Positions 1 to 9,591 of a DNA stretch of 52,969 nt are shown piece after piece. Position numbers and translations under genes: made by a program. A model generated the notes under the pieces. That model had not been told where the DNA came from. It was given only the letters and a program-made list of their open reading frames with translations, and made no database searches. The stretch spans positions 1 through 52,969 of the forward strand of contig JAKBWA010000088.1 in NCBI GenBank assembly GCA_021841025.1. Direction: 5' to 3'. How positions within the stretch are numbered: position 1 is the stretch's first letter; the number at the start of each line of letters is the position of its first letter. The stretch comes from Bacillota bacterium. Its GTDB lineage: Bacteria > Bacillota > Sulfobacillia > Sulfobacillales > Sulfobacillaceae.

Positions 1-36
1 GTCTTGGATACGGAAATAATTGGGTATGTACACCAT
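1..36 (-). CDS. 5' end of a PaiB-like FMN-binding protein (cut by window edge)
   Basis: Only the first 12 codons lie in the window, reading MVYIPNYFRIQD. An ATG follows a GAGAGGGA ribosome binding site by a few bases. The MYIPxxF opening is typical of the PaiB / FMN-binding split-barrel family, whose members act as transcriptional regulators or flavin-binding proteins. The rest of the gene lies left of the window. The identification rests on a short N-terminus and is tentative. Confidence 0.4.
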   Translation of the reverse strand, partial: MVYIPNYFRIQD

Positions 37-146
37 GCTTCCCTCTCTTCTTGGGGTGATTCTCCACCGGCATTTATAAACTATGCCAATTCGTCTCATC
101 ATAAAGGCGCTGTTCACAATGATGACACCAATTGCGTCGCTTACGG

Positions 147-2201
147 CTAGTCACTTTTCGGAGCTAAACCCAATTGCCGAAACTGAAAAGTCCAAATATC
201 CGCTTCTTCTTCGATTTGCTGACGCCGGCTTTTCCCGATTCCGTGACCAGCCTGAGGCTCTATGCGAAGAAAAGTCGGATGCTTGGAACCTGACTCCTTT
301 TGCAAACGCGCTGCCATTTTTCGAGCATGCAAAGGGTGTACCCGGTTGTCATGAGAAGAGGTAAAAATAAATGCGGCAGGATATTTGGTGTGCGGAACAA
401 TGTGATGGTAGGGCGAACATCGTTGAAGCCACTGCCAGTCCACGGGATTAGCAGGATCGCCATATTCGCTTCTCCACAAAGCCGCGACCAGGAAGCGGTC
501 ATAGCGGAGCATATCCAAAAGCGGAACCCCAATGACAGCGGAAGCAATAAGTTCCGGGTGTTGGGTCATCACAGCACCTGTCAGCAAGCCTCCATTGCTC
601 CGTCCGGTTATTCCCAGCATAGAAGGTTTTGAATAGTTTCGCGCGGACAAATATCGCAGTACCAAGGTCATGGCGTCGAAAACGTTCTGTTTTTGCTCCC
701 GCATGCCTCGTTGATGCCACTGTTCACCAAATTCGCTTCCTCCCGGAAGACCGGCCACCACATACAAACCGCCGGATTTTAACCAGAGATGAATTCCCGG
801 AGAATAAACTGGCGAATAGGCTATGTTAAAGCCGCCATAACCGCCAACAATGGCTGGTCTAGGACTTACTGACATTTGTGTGTCTTGTGCCAAAAAAATG
901 GGAATTACCGTCTTATCATCAACCGGGACAAATTCCTGCCAAATGCGAATACCCGCAAGAAGGGCATTATGCGTTCCCCATTCTTCCAAACCGTTCGCAG
1001 GGATATGCCATGCGTATACCCTAAGAGGCTGATCAAATGAAGTCCATTCAAAAAACACCGTGTTTCCCCGATAATCGGCTGACAATCCTTGCACTGTGCC
1101 GATACCTCCATGAGGCAAGTCGATTTCTTGTAAATCGCCTTTATGGCTAAGATATTCGAGGCAATAACGCGCATCTTTCATCTGCACCATCACAAATCCG
1201 GAATCGATCGCTACCGCTTCCTTAATCGGTTGGGTTGGCAATGTGGAAAATACCGTGGACCAATCCCGGGATCCATTCCATTTCTTAATCTCATCACCCG
1301 TGGTGGCATCATGATAGAGTCCATACAGTTCCTGGTTGTCCCAAAAAGGCTCCATGTGCTGGGACTCTCCGTCGAACACCATTTGAGCCGTTGTCCCCTC
1401 AACAGTGAAATCCAAAAGACTCAGTTGGTTGCGACTCCACCCCCGGTGGGTGGAAATTACAAGCCGGCGGCCGTCCTTACAGCCAGATAATGAAAATGTT
1501 GCAGTCGGGTCAGAGTCGGAAAATATCTCAATGTCTGTTTCTGTTGCAGTTCCCAGTTCGTGTCGAAAAACCCGTTGGGAATAAAATTTCCGCTCTCCGG
1601 AGCTCTGTAGAGGATACTTCGTATAATAGAAAAAACACGCGTGGGGAGGCATATACACAGAGGACCATCTCGCACCCGGAATAGTGTCGTCTAATATCTT
1701 TTGGGTGTCGCTATCGTAGATATACAAAGTACTCCATTCGTCACCTTGTTGAGAAATCCCGAAAAACACATAACGGCCATCCTCGGACAGAAAAAACCAG
1801 TCAATTGCACGCGGCGGTGATGCGTTGCTGGGATCATAGACCGTCACGATGTCCAAGGATCCAGCAGGAATAAACTGCAGAATATATTGTTCGGTTTCAG
1901 GCGGACGCCTAAGATAGGCCAGTGAACCCTGACGAATCTTGGGGGAATGCCATTCGTCATAACGGCTCAACTGGTTCAAGTGCTTCAACAGAAACCGCCA
2001 ATACGGATCTGAACGCATGGCATCTAAAGTGCGGCGATGTTGTTCTTGTTCAAAAAGCCGCGTGTTCTCACCTTCTTCTTCCAACCAGCAAAATGGGTCA
2101 TTGATATGCACACCTTTGGTGCTGCCGTCGTAACCAGACGTACTCTGTCCCTCCTCATCATGGAGTTGGCGGTCGATAAAACGGATTTTGGTGACCACCA
2201 A
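147..2201 (-). CDS. Prolyl oligopeptidase family serine peptidase (S9A)
   Basis: A 684-residue protein with the layout of S9A prolyl oligopeptidases, which cleave short peptides after proline in the cytoplasm. It opens with a DPFCWLEEEG segment, the family's usual DPYRWLED N-terminal signature, followed by a probable beta-propeller region (about 70-420) and a C-terminal alpha/beta-hydrolase domain. The catalytic triad is visible: Ser535 in GRSNGG, Asp618 in SSHDNRV and His653 in AGHG. Length matches the family (about 690-710). The only starts upstream of the DPFCW signature are a TTG and a GTG with no clear ribosome binding site, so the exact start is uncertain. No signal peptide is seen. The gene diverges from the MFS gene 63 bp away. 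Confidence 0.9.
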   Translation of the reverse strand: MVVTKIRFIDRQLHDEEGQSTSGYDGSTKGVHINDPFCWLEEEGENTRLFEQEQHRRTLDAMRSDPYWRFLLKHLNQLSRYDEWHSPKIRQGSLAYLRRPPETEQYILQFIPAGSLDIVTVYDPSNASPPRAIDWFFLSEDGRYVFFGISQQGDEWSTLYIYDSDTQKILDDTIPGARWSSVYMPPHACFFYYTKYPLQSSGERKFYSQRVFRHELGTATETDIEIFSDSDPTATFSLSGCKDGRRLVISTHRGWSRNQLSLLDFTVEGTTAQMVFDGESQHMEPFWDNQELYGLYHDATTGDEIKKWNGSRDWSTVFSTLPTQPIKEAVAIDSGFVMVQMKDARYCLEYLSHKGDLQEIDLPHGGIGTVQGLSADYRGNTVFFEWTSFDQPLRVYAWHIPANGLEEWGTHNALLAGIRIWQEFVPVDDKTVIPIFLAQDTQMSVSPRPAIVGGYGGFNIAYSPVYSPGIHLWLKSGGLYVVAGLPGGSEFGEQWHQRGMREQKQNVFDAMTLVLRYLSARNYSKPSMLGITGRSNGGLLTGAVMTQHPELIASAVIGVPLLDMLRYDRFLVAALWRSEYGDPANPVDWQWLQRCSPYHHIVPHTKYPAAFIFTSSHDNRVHPLHARKMAARLQKESGSKHPTFLRIEPQAGHGIGKSRRQQIEEEADIWTFQFRQLGLAPKSD

Positions 2202-2264
2202 AAATTTCGTTACAGTGTCTATTCGCCACGATTTGGAAAAGTTCCTTGCCCACGTACATAGATT

Positions 2265-3449
2265 TTGACTGTGATTCCCATGCTAAGAGCCATGACTTCC
2301 AAACTTAAAGAGTCGGGAGGTGGTGAGGCTATTTCAGAAAGAAGGCGACTGCATGCGTTGTGGTATTTTGGACAGACCTTCGTTATCGGTCTTGATCTAT
2401 ATATCGTTTCCCCGTTATTACCGGCGATTTCCCGGCACTATGGTCAGCCAGCCAGTCGCGTCAGTTTTTTAATCACGGCTTTTGCACTGACTTATGCGGC
2501 CTTTTCCCCTATCTGGGGTGTGTTTGCCGATCGTTATCCACGCCGCCTTCTCGGCCTTCTGAGCTTGAGTCTATTCCAGGCGGGGGACGTTATTACCGCT
2601 TTACAGCCAGCCTTTGCCTGGCTTGTTTTTAGCAGATCATTGGCTGCCGCCGGTGCTGCTGGCTTTACGCCCACTTTATATGCGTACATTGCCGACACGA
2701 CCCCTTTAGAAACACGGGGAGGAACGATGTCCGTAGCGTCGGCGGGATTTTCCACGGCCACGTTTTTGGGTATCCCTATAGGACTCATGATTGCCAACAT
2801 ATGGTCTTGGCCCGCTGCCTTTTGGCTCGTATTCGTCCTGAGTCTATTTTCCTGGATGGTAAGTTGGAGAGTATGGAAGCCCACCCCACTCCCCCAAGCT
2901 TCCCACCCTCCCCGCATCTGTCCTGCTCCCGAACTGGCATGGAATTATGGACTGACCGTTTTGGCGTTTGCCAGTTTTGGCTCTGTATATACCTATCTTC
3001 CTTTAGATTTAATCAGGCATCATCATTTTGCGACCACTCAACTCACCTGGTTCATGACCGCTTTTGGTCTCTTTGGGCTCTTGGGAACCCTGGCAGCGGG
3101 CTATCTGAGTGACAGAGCAGGCCGCGTGACAGTCATTCGCTTTGGCCTGATGGCCGAAGTGCTCTTGCTCCTAGGACTGCGGCAACATTGGCGGGGAAGC
3201 CTCCTTTGGGTCAATTTGCTTCTGTTTTCCATGGTAACGTCATATACCCCCGTGCTGAAGGCTTTAGCGAGCTCCAAAGGAGCGAAAGGATTGGCTTTGT
3301 CGTGGAATAATGCGGCAATGTATTTTGGACTTTCAGCAGGATCTTGGGCAATGGCCGCCGTCTGGACTCGGGGCATGTCTGCTATCTATTTAGGCGCAAC
3401 CGTGTTCACCACAGGAGCATTTGTTCTGTCTCTCCGCTTACGTACATAG
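2265..3449 (+). CDS. MFS transporter
   Basis: A 394-residue, strongly hydrophobic protein of the major facilitator superfamily with about 12 predicted membrane helices. Loop motif A is visible twice: GVFADRYPRRLLG between helices 2 and 3, and LSDRAGRVTVIRFG in the second half. Such proteins are proton-coupled exporters or importers; the substrate cannot be read from the sequence. The annotated start is TTG. GTG 2271, ATG 2280 and ATG 2292 are alternatives, and none has a good ribosome binding site, so the N-terminus is uncertain by about 10 residues. The gene diverges from the prolyl oligopeptidase and lies 65 bp before the LysM hydrolase, which has its own ribosome binding site. Confidence 0.85.
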   Translation: MTVIPMLRAMTSKLKESGGGEAISERRRLHALWYFGQTFVIGLDLYIVSPLLPAISRHYGQPASRVSFLITAFALTYAAFSPIWGVFADRYPRRLLGLLSLSLFQAGDVITALQPAFAWLVFSRSLAAAGAAGFTPTLYAYIADTTPLETRGGTMSVASAGFSTATFLGIPIGLMIANIWSWPAAFWLVFVLSLFSWMVSWRVWKPTPLPQASHPPRICPAPELAWNYGLTVLAFASFGSVYTYLPLDLIRHHHFATTQLTWFMTAFGLFGLLGTLAAGYLSDRAGRVTVIRFGLMAEVLLLLGLRQHWRGSLLWVNLLLFSMVTSYTPVLKALASSKGAKGLALSWNNAAMYFGLSAGSWAMAAVWTRGMSAIYLGATVFTTGAFVLSLRLRT

Positions 3450-3520
3450 ACATTTATGGGTCTAATTTCCATATTTGGATCATATTATAAAACAAGAACA
3501 GTAAGTTTGGAGGTATGCGA

Positions 3521-4384
3521 ATGATTCAAAACCCCGAAATCCGTACCTGGATCCGGCGTAAAGCTCGTTGGTCGGAAAACGTCGTAGCCGGTCTATTGCT
3601 GCTGCTTATCGCCGTAATGATCAATGTGAGCTTGCCTCGTGCGATTTCTCACCCGGGAAACCCGACCTTGCCCACCAATTCACCACAACCTGTCCTCGCG
3701 TCGACATCATTATCTTCCGTCAAACCATTGCCAAAGACGCCCATAGCCGCCCCATACACCTACCACACTCGCTGGGGAGACTCGTTATGGTCCATCGCCA
3801 ATCGTTTTCATGTGTCGATTCACGACCTGAGAGCGGCCAACCATTTAACGTCGACAACCATCTATGCGGGGCAGACATTGGTCATTCCCTCCTCTAACGC
3901 AACACAAATTCAAGACACACCAAGTCGCAGGGATCGCCAACACCCTTTGGCAACCGCAAGCCAAGATGAACCTTCGGTCTGGGAATCTCGGGACTCGCGG
4001 GCCGAGAGCACACCCTCAACAATTCTATACTCGCGCCAAGATTTACGTCTTTTGGCCCACTTGGTTCATGCAGAAGCCGGAACTCAGCCCTTTCTGGGCC
4101 AGGTAGCAGTCGCAGCAGTGGTCATTAACCGAGTAAAAGCTCCAGGGTTCCCAAAAACGATTTCTCAAGTCATCGAGGAGCCGGGGCAATTTGAATCCGT
4201 AACGAACGGCTCCATATGGGAAAGAGCCAATTCTACCGCTTATCGAGCAGCCGCCGCAGCCCTAAAAGGATGGGACCCGACCCACGGCGCCCTCTATTTT
4301 TACAATCCGTCTTTGCCTTTCAGCCGCTGGATGAGCACCTTGCCAATTACTTCAACCATTGCCGGCCAATTATTTTGCCGTTGA
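3521..4384 (+). CDS. LysM plus SleB-type cell wall hydrolase
   Basis: An exported peptidoglycan hydrolase of about 287 residues. One N-terminal membrane helix or signal anchor (about 24-42) is followed by a proline/serine-rich linker, one LysM domain (about 80-128, with WGDSLWSIANRF and AGQTLVIP) that binds glycan strands, a second linker, and a C-terminal hydrolase_2 (SleB/CwlJ) domain (about 175-287). The hydrolase holds the family signature LLAHLVHAEAG and the VAAVVINRV segment. SleB-type enzymes degrade spore cortex during germination or act in wall turnover. Two ATGs lie at 3515 and 3521. The TTGGAGG site ends one base before the first, so the second (spacing about 7) is preferred. It converges on miaA with 2 bp between stops. 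Confidence 0.88.
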   Translation: MIQNPEIRTWIRRKARWSENVVAGLLLLLIAVMINVSLPRAISHPGNPTLPTNSPQPVLASTSLSSVKPLPKTPIAAPYTYHTRWGDSLWSIANRFHVSIHDLRAANHLTSTTIYAGQTLVIPSSNATQIQDTPSRRDRQHPLATASQDEPSVWESRDSRAESTPSTILYSRQDLRLLAHLVHAEAGTQPFLGQVAVAAVVINRVKAPGFPKTISQVIEEPGQFESVTNGSIWERANSTAYRAAAAALKGWDPTHGALYFYNPSLPFSRWMSTLPITSTIAGQLFCR

Positions 4385-4386
4385 GC

Positions 4387-5328
4387 TCAATTGAGCAGAT
4401 GCTCTTTGACATCATGAACAATGTGTTGGATAACCCGTTGTGGGCTTAGGAATGACAGGTCCAGCCACCGAGCACCCTTTTCTGAACGAAACCAAGTCAA
4501 TTGACGTTTGGCATATTGCCTCGTGTGCCTCACGATTAAGAGATCGCGTTCTTCTTCCGTTGCTAAGCCAAAGGCCCACTTCACTGTCTCTTTATAACCA
4601 ATGGCGGATAAGGCCTGGGAAGATGGGCTGACACCATTATGTAATAAGGCCAGTACCTCGTTTGGCAATCCCTGCCTGATCATTTCGCGGGTACGAAGAC
4701 CAATTCTCTCATACAATTCCGTCAGAGGGCGAGTCAGCACCCAATACGACACCCGGTAGGGGCTTTCTTGGGGATCACGCGGCAAAGGCTTGCCCGTTGT
4801 CCAAAACACCTCCAGCGCACGGGTTAAACGATTGTAATCCTGGGGAGCAATTGCGTGATAACTAGCCGGATCCACTGTGTTCAAAATGCTGCGGACGATG
4901 TCCCAGCCATGCTCGTCTCCTATCATGCGGATGTGCTGACGGATCACCCGCGAAATTCTCGGTTCTTGAGGCGAAAACAGATAGTTTTGAATCAGAGCCC
5001 GAATCCACAGACCTGTGCCACCCACCAAAATGGGGAGCTTACCCTGCTGCACGATTTCCGTAATTGCTGGCTGAGCATAGTGTTGGTAGTCGGCCACAGA
5101 AAAAGGCTCATGCGGATCGATAATATCAATGCCGTAGTGAGGAATTCCTCGGCGAGCTTCCGTCAACAGTTTGGCTGTGCCGATATCGAGCCCTCTAAAG
5201 ACCTGTGCGGAGTCGCAGGAAATCACGGCGCCATTCAGTTCATGCGCAATGGCCAAACTGATTTCAGTCTTACCCGCTGCCGTGGGCCCCGCCAATATTA
5301 ACAAAGGGTGTTTACCCCTTTCGTCCAA
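4387..5328 (-). CDS. miaA: tRNA dimethylallyltransferase MiaA
   Basis: A 313-residue enzyme that transfers a dimethylallyl group to N6 of A37 in tRNAs reading codons that begin with U. The P-loop GPTAAGKT lies near residue 14, followed by the family segments SCDSAQVFRGLDIGTAK and GGTGLWIRAL, and by QDYNRLTRALEVFWTTGKP. The start is a TTG preceded by GGAGGAGG, and it overlaps the end of mutL by 17 bases. This places miaA last in a translationally linked Ppx-like/mutS/mutL/miaA operon; miaA next to mutL is a common bacterial arrangement. Length is normal. Confidence 0.95.
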   Translation of the reverse strand: MDERGKHPLLILAGPTAAGKTEISLAIAHELNGAVISCDSAQVFRGLDIGTAKLLTEARRGIPHYGIDIIDPHEPFSVADYQHYAQPAITEIVQQGKLPILVGGTGLWIRALIQNYLFSPQEPRISRVIRQHIRMIGDEHGWDIVRSILNTVDPASYHAIAPQDYNRLTRALEVFWTTGKPLPRDPQESPYRVSYWVLTRPLTELYERIGLRTREMIRQGLPNEVLALLHNGVSPSSQALSAIGYKETVKWAFGLATEEERDLLIVRHTRQYAKRQLTWFRSEKGARWLDLSFLSPQRVIQHIVHDVKEHLLN

Positions 5329-7036
5329 AGCGCCGGTCCACCTCCTCCAATGTCAGGTGCAGCATCGTCGGGCGGCCGTGAGGGCATCCTCTGGGGTCCT
5401 CCACGCTCGCCATCATATCCACCAAAGCCTGCATTTCCGCCATCGTCATCACCCGGTAGGCCTTAATGGCGGCTTTGCATGCGGCCAGAGCGTATTTTGC
5501 TTCCTGCGTCCAAAATATAGGATGGCCATGAGAATGAGCACCATCACTCAGGGATTCTAGAACGGTGTGCACAATCCCGCCTGTGTCCCTGCCCGAATTG
5601 ACAATACCTTGAGGCACAGCCCGAACCATTAATGTTGTGCCGCCAACTTCAGCAATATCGAACCCCATTTCCCCAAACATATCCCGGTATTCGCGCCATT
5701 TCGCCCACTCATCCGGCAAACACGTATAGCTGAATGGAATCAATAGTGGTTGTGCGGCAAGAATGTCCTGACCCATACGCCTAAACTGTTCATAATATAC
5801 ACGTTCATGGGCCGCATGCTGGTCGATTAAATACAGTCCCAACGGACCTTGGGCAATAATGTACTTGGCTTGCCACTGTGCCAGAGGAGTAAGAGAAGTA
5901 TACTCATCATGCAAAACGACTCTGCCTTCTTTGGGTGTGATGTCCCCTGGCCACGTAATTTGCGAAACTTTGAAGGCTGATTCAGGCTCTCTAGCGTGAA
6001 ATTCTGCTTCACCAGATGAAGAAGGTACACTTAAAGGTTCCGATGGTGACTGTTGAGTCAGAACTTTCTCCACAGCCCGGAAAAGTTTTCCGGCTATGTA
6101 CCGCTCGCGATCAAGCCGTACTTCTTGTTTGGTAGGGTGAGCATTAGGGTCGACTTCAAAAGGTTTAACTGTTACGAAAAGCCAAAAATACGGATATCTG
6201 CGTTCCGGAAGATGGGGTTTGAAGGATTCTTCGACAGCATTGCGCAGGACCCAATTGCTCACCCACCTGTGATTCACAAAGAGACTTTGTCCTTGTCTTG
6301 TTCCCCTGTTCTTCACGGGAGGGCAAATGTAACCAGTAATACTCAAATCCTCATATTCCGCATGAACTGACAAGAGGCTATTGCCAATGTCTTGTCCGTA
6401 CAATAGTACAATCGCGTCCTCAATCTTACCGTTTCCAGACGTGGCCCACAGGACTTTGTTCTGATCCTTTAACGAAAGTGCTACATCAGCATACCCTATG
6501 GCATAATGGTGTAGCAGTTGCTGGACCGCTCCGAGCTCGGCAGAAGTGGATCTGAGAGTTTTCAGTCTAGCAGGCACATTGAAAAACAAGTCTTCCACGC
6601 GAATTGTGGTACCCTCTGCCATAGGCGCCGGAGTTAATTCGCCTACGCGTCCTCCTTCCACCACTAATTGAAATCCATAAGGTTCACCCTGAGGCCTAGA
6701 CCACAAACGTGTGCGACTCACTGCCGATATTGCTGCCAAAGCCTCCCCGCGAAACCCTAAGGTGAGGGTACGAGACAGATCATCCAGCACGTGAATTTTG
6801 GACGTGGCATGGCGCCGTACGGAGAGAACCAAATCATCTCCATCCATGCCGTGCCCATCATCCTGCACAGCAATAAGCCGTCGTCCTCCATCGTCAATTG
6901 TTACGCTGATGCGCTTGGCTCCTGCATCCAAACTATTTTCCACCAATTCCTTTACCACCGACGCCGAACGCTCGACCACCTCTCCGGCTGCAATTTGGTC
7001 GGCGACTAAAGGATCGAGAATATGTATACGACTCAT
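5312..7036 (-). CDS. mutL: DNA mismatch repair protein MutL (endonuclease type)
   Basis: A 574-residue MutL. The N-terminal GHKL ATPase shows IAAGEVVERSASVVKELVENS, DDGHGM and GFRGEALAAIS. The C-terminal domain carries the nicking-endonuclease motif DQHAAHERVYYE (about 405-416), with ACKAAIK near 519 and CPHGRP near 551, the metal-site motifs of MutL proteins from bacteria without MutH. It should therefore nick the unmodified strand itself after MutS recruitment. The start is ATG 7036, six bases after AAAGGAG; an in-frame reading extends 20 codons upstream but lies inside mutS and is unlikely. The ATG overlaps the mutS stop in an ATGA, suggesting translational coupling. Confidence 0.96.
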   Translation of the reverse strand: MSRIHILDPLVADQIAAGEVVERSASVVKELVENSLDAGAKRISVTIDDGGRRLIAVQDDGHGMDGDDLVLSVRRHATSKIHVLDDLSRTLTLGFRGEALAAISAVSRTRLWSRPQGEPYGFQLVVEGGRVGELTPAPMAEGTTIRVEDLFFNVPARLKTLRSTSAELGAVQQLLHHYAIGYADVALSLKDQNKVLWATSGNGKIEDAIVLLYGQDIGNSLLSVHAEYEDLSITGYICPPVKNRGTRQGQSLFVNHRWVSNWVLRNAVEESFKPHLPERRYPYFWLFVTVKPFEVDPNAHPTKQEVRLDRERYIAGKLFRAVEKVLTQQSPSEPLSVPSSSGEAEFHAREPESAFKVSQITWPGDITPKEGRVVLHDEYTSLTPLAQWQAKYIIAQGPLGLYLIDQHAAHERVYYEQFRRMGQDILAAQPLLIPFSYTCLPDEWAKWREYRDMFGEMGFDIAEVGGTTLMVRAVPQGIVNSGRDTGGIVHTVLESLSDGAHSHGHPIFWTQEAKYALAACKAAIKAYRVMTMAEMQALVDMMASVEDPRGCPHGRPTMLHLTLEEVDRRFGRKG

Positions 7037-9591
7037 CCGCGGCTCCTTTCCTGTGCCGAAGAACGTTTGAGTCTCTCCTGCCAGGCTTGTAACCATTCCC
7101 AGGCCTCACGAGGGGCTATCTCATCCAAGTCAAGTTGTTTTAAGGCTGCCAGTAATTCTTGGCCTAGAGGATCTGGTCTAAACCACGTAACCTGTTGCAC
7201 GGGTTCCGTCAATTCTCTGGTTTGTTCTTCCCACATCTTCAGTAAATGTCTCGCTCGAGTTAAAATAATTTTGGGAAATCCTGCTAATTCGGCTACTTCC
7301 ACGCCATAAGATCTTGAGGATACTCCGGGAATTATCCGGTGGGTAAAGACCAACCGGCCGGTCTTCGCATCGTGAATCACTTCCACACTGAAATTTCTCA
7401 TACGGGGATGGGTTTCGGCCAACTGCGTCAACTCGTGATAATGCGTAGCAAACAGCGTCAGGGGGGAAGACTCTTGGCCCAATCGCTCTACCACAGCCTG
7501 CGCAATGGCCATGCCGTCGAATGTCGATGTGCCCCGCCCCAACTCATCCAGAATCACGAAACTTTCGTGATCTGTTTGCCGGAGAATCCATGCCATTTCC
7601 TCCATTTCAACCATGAACGTGCTTTGCCCGCGGTAAATATCATCGTCCGCGCCAATACGCGCATACATTCCCGAAAATACCGGAAGAATCAGTTCTTCAC
7701 AGGCTACTGGGGCCCCTATATGAGCCATAACCACATTCAGCGCCAAGGCTCGCATGAATGTCGATTTCCCACCCATATTCGGACCGGTTATCAGCATCAC
7801 CCGCAAGTCTTCTGGAATGGACACTGAAGAAGGAACAAATTGCGTGGTCATCGTCTCTAAGACAGGATGGCGTAACGCCTTGGCTTTGATATCGCGGCAA
7901 CTACCATCCTGCCACTGGGGAAAGTGATAGGAACGCTCATAGGACACCTCGGCCAAAGCCGTGAACACGTCGAGTTCTGCCAACCACCAAGAGACCTGAT
8001 TCAAAACACCGCTGTGATCTCGTACCAAATCCACCAGTGCCATGGCCTTTTCCTGTTCCAGTGTTTTTAGTTTATCCAAAGCTTCGAGAATGTCTCTTTC
8101 CAAATCTAACAAAGCATCACTGGTGTACCTCGTGGCATTAACCATGGTCTGTCTTTGCCTCCAGTCACTGGGAACTTTATGGTCTTGTCCCCGACTGACT
8201 TCCAAATAATAGCCAAAGGTGCGATGGTATCCTACCTTCAAGGTTTTGATGCCTGAACGTTCTTTTTCTTGGTGCTCGAGTTTGGCCAAGGCTTCGCGCT
8301 GGTTGTTTACCAAGGATCTAAGGCGGTCAATTTCGCCGTCCACACCATCTTTCATGATACCTCCCTCATCCCATTTGGCAGGTGCGTCAGCGGAAACCGC
8401 ATCCAGATGGACAAAGATCTCTTGCAATACATGATATGGCGGCATCTTAGTCTGTCCCGAAAATTCCCTTTCTTGGACCAACTGCATAAGATCAAATGTC
8501 GTATCCAAAGCCTTGCCAATTGCCACAAGGTCTTTCGGGGTCGCCATACCTAGAGCCACCCTGGAAACCTTCTTGGAAAGATCGCCAATTCTGCGAAGCA
8601 AGCGCCTAATGTCCTGGCGTGGCTTCAACGCCTCCATAAACCACCGGATCGTCCTTTGACGCCCGTCAATTTCCTCTAAAGACGTAAGAGGTCTCTCCAA
8701 CCATGAAAACAACAACCGTTCTCCCATGGGTGTTCCTGTCTCATTTAATATCGAAAACAAACTGGCGTCCGACGAAGGCAACACGTGCAATTGCCGCAAA
8801 GTTCTTGTACTCACCGCCATGTGTTGGCCAGGGTGGTACCATAAAATATTCGTAAGATGAATCGGTTCCCGGCGTTCAAGAGAGGTGAGATAACTCCAGA
8901 GAACAAAAACAGCAATTTTTGCGGTTGGATGGTCTGTTAGTCCAAAGGTTCTTAATCCAGCGGTGCCGAATTTTTGTGCTAAATAAGTCTCCAGTTCGCG
9001 TGCACCAGGCACATGGTCGAACCATCCTTCGCTAGGCACCTGACGACCCGCCAACAAAGGGTCAACGTCCCAATTCGTTAAAAATTCGTGGGGATGCCAA
9101 CGCTCCCATTCCTCCTGGATCCGTTGTGACGAACGGGAATTCATCGTCTGTTCCGTCAAGTACACTGACCCCGTGGCCAGTTCTGCCACCGCAAGCGCCC
9201 ATTCTCGTTTGGCGACGTAGAGCACTGCTAATCGGGCCGCATGGGTATCTGCTTCGTCGACAAACGTTCCCGGGGAAATAACGCGAACAATCTGCCGTTC
9301 CACCAATCCTTTGGTTAGGCGGGGATCCTCCATTTGTTCCGCGATGGCTACAGTCAGTCCTTTTTCCACTAACTTACGCAAATACTGATCGACTGCATGA
9401 TAGGGAACCCCGCACATCGGGGTCACCTTATCACGTGTTGTCAACTGTACATCCAAGATGGGAGCTGCCACTTCTGCATCTTCACCGAACAACTCGTAAA
9501 AATCGCCTAGCCGAAAAAATAATAACGCCCCAGGATTTTCCTTCTTCAAACGTTGGTATTGTTCCTGCATTGGCGTGATTTTGGTTTTCAT
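7033..9591 (-). CDS. mutS: DNA mismatch repair protein MutS
   Basis: An 852-residue MutS, the normal length. The N-terminal mismatch-binding motif RLGDFYELF is present, and the C-terminal ABC-type ATPase has Walker A GPNMGGKST near 605, a Walker B FVILDELGRGTSTFDG and the downstream FATHYHEL. It recognises mispairs and recruits MutL. The start is ATG 9591 behind an AGGAGGG site; the open frame runs 61 codons further upstream, but that stretch is arginine/proline-rich and overlaps the preceding gene. The ATG overlaps the stop of the Ppx-like gene as ATGA. Confidence 0.97.
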   Translation of the reverse strand: MKTKITPMQEQYQRLKKENPGALLFFRLGDFYELFGEDAEVAAPILDVQLTTRDKVTPMCGVPYHAVDQYLRKLVEKGLTVAIAEQMEDPRLTKGLVERQIVRVISPGTFVDEADTHAARLAVLYVAKREWALAVAELATGSVYLTEQTMNSRSSQRIQEEWERWHPHEFLTNWDVDPLLAGRQVPSEGWFDHVPGARELETYLAQKFGTAGLRTFGLTDHPTAKIAVFVLWSYLTSLERREPIHLTNILWYHPGQHMAVSTRTLRQLHVLPSSDASLFSILNETGTPMGERLLFSWLERPLTSLEEIDGRQRTIRWFMEALKPRQDIRRLLRRIGDLSKKVSRVALGMATPKDLVAIGKALDTTFDLMQLVQEREFSGQTKMPPYHVLQEIFVHLDAVSADAPAKWDEGGIMKDGVDGEIDRLRSLVNNQREALAKLEHQEKERSGIKTLKVGYHRTFGYYLEVSRGQDHKVPSDWRQRQTMVNATRYTSDALLDLERDILEALDKLKTLEQEKAMALVDLVRDHSGVLNQVSWWLAELDVFTALAEVSYERSYHFPQWQDGSCRDIKAKALRHPVLETMTTQFVPSSVSIPEDLRVMLITGPNMGGKSTFMRALALNVVMAHIGAPVACEELILPVFSGMYARIGADDDIYRGQSTFMVEMEEMAWILRQTDHESFVILDELGRGTSTFDGMAIAQAVVERLGQESSPLTLFATHYHELTQLAETHPRMRNFSVEVIHDAKTGRLVFTHRIIPGVSSRSYGVEVAELAGFPKIILTRARHLLKMWEEQTRELTEPVQQVTWFRPDPLGQELLAALKQLDLDEIAPREAWEWLQAWQERLKRSSAQERSRG

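Noticed and set aside
4385-4396. 12-bp palindrome GCTCAATTGAGC as a terminator
   Set aside because: It lies over the miaA stop, has no loop or T-run and is probably chance.
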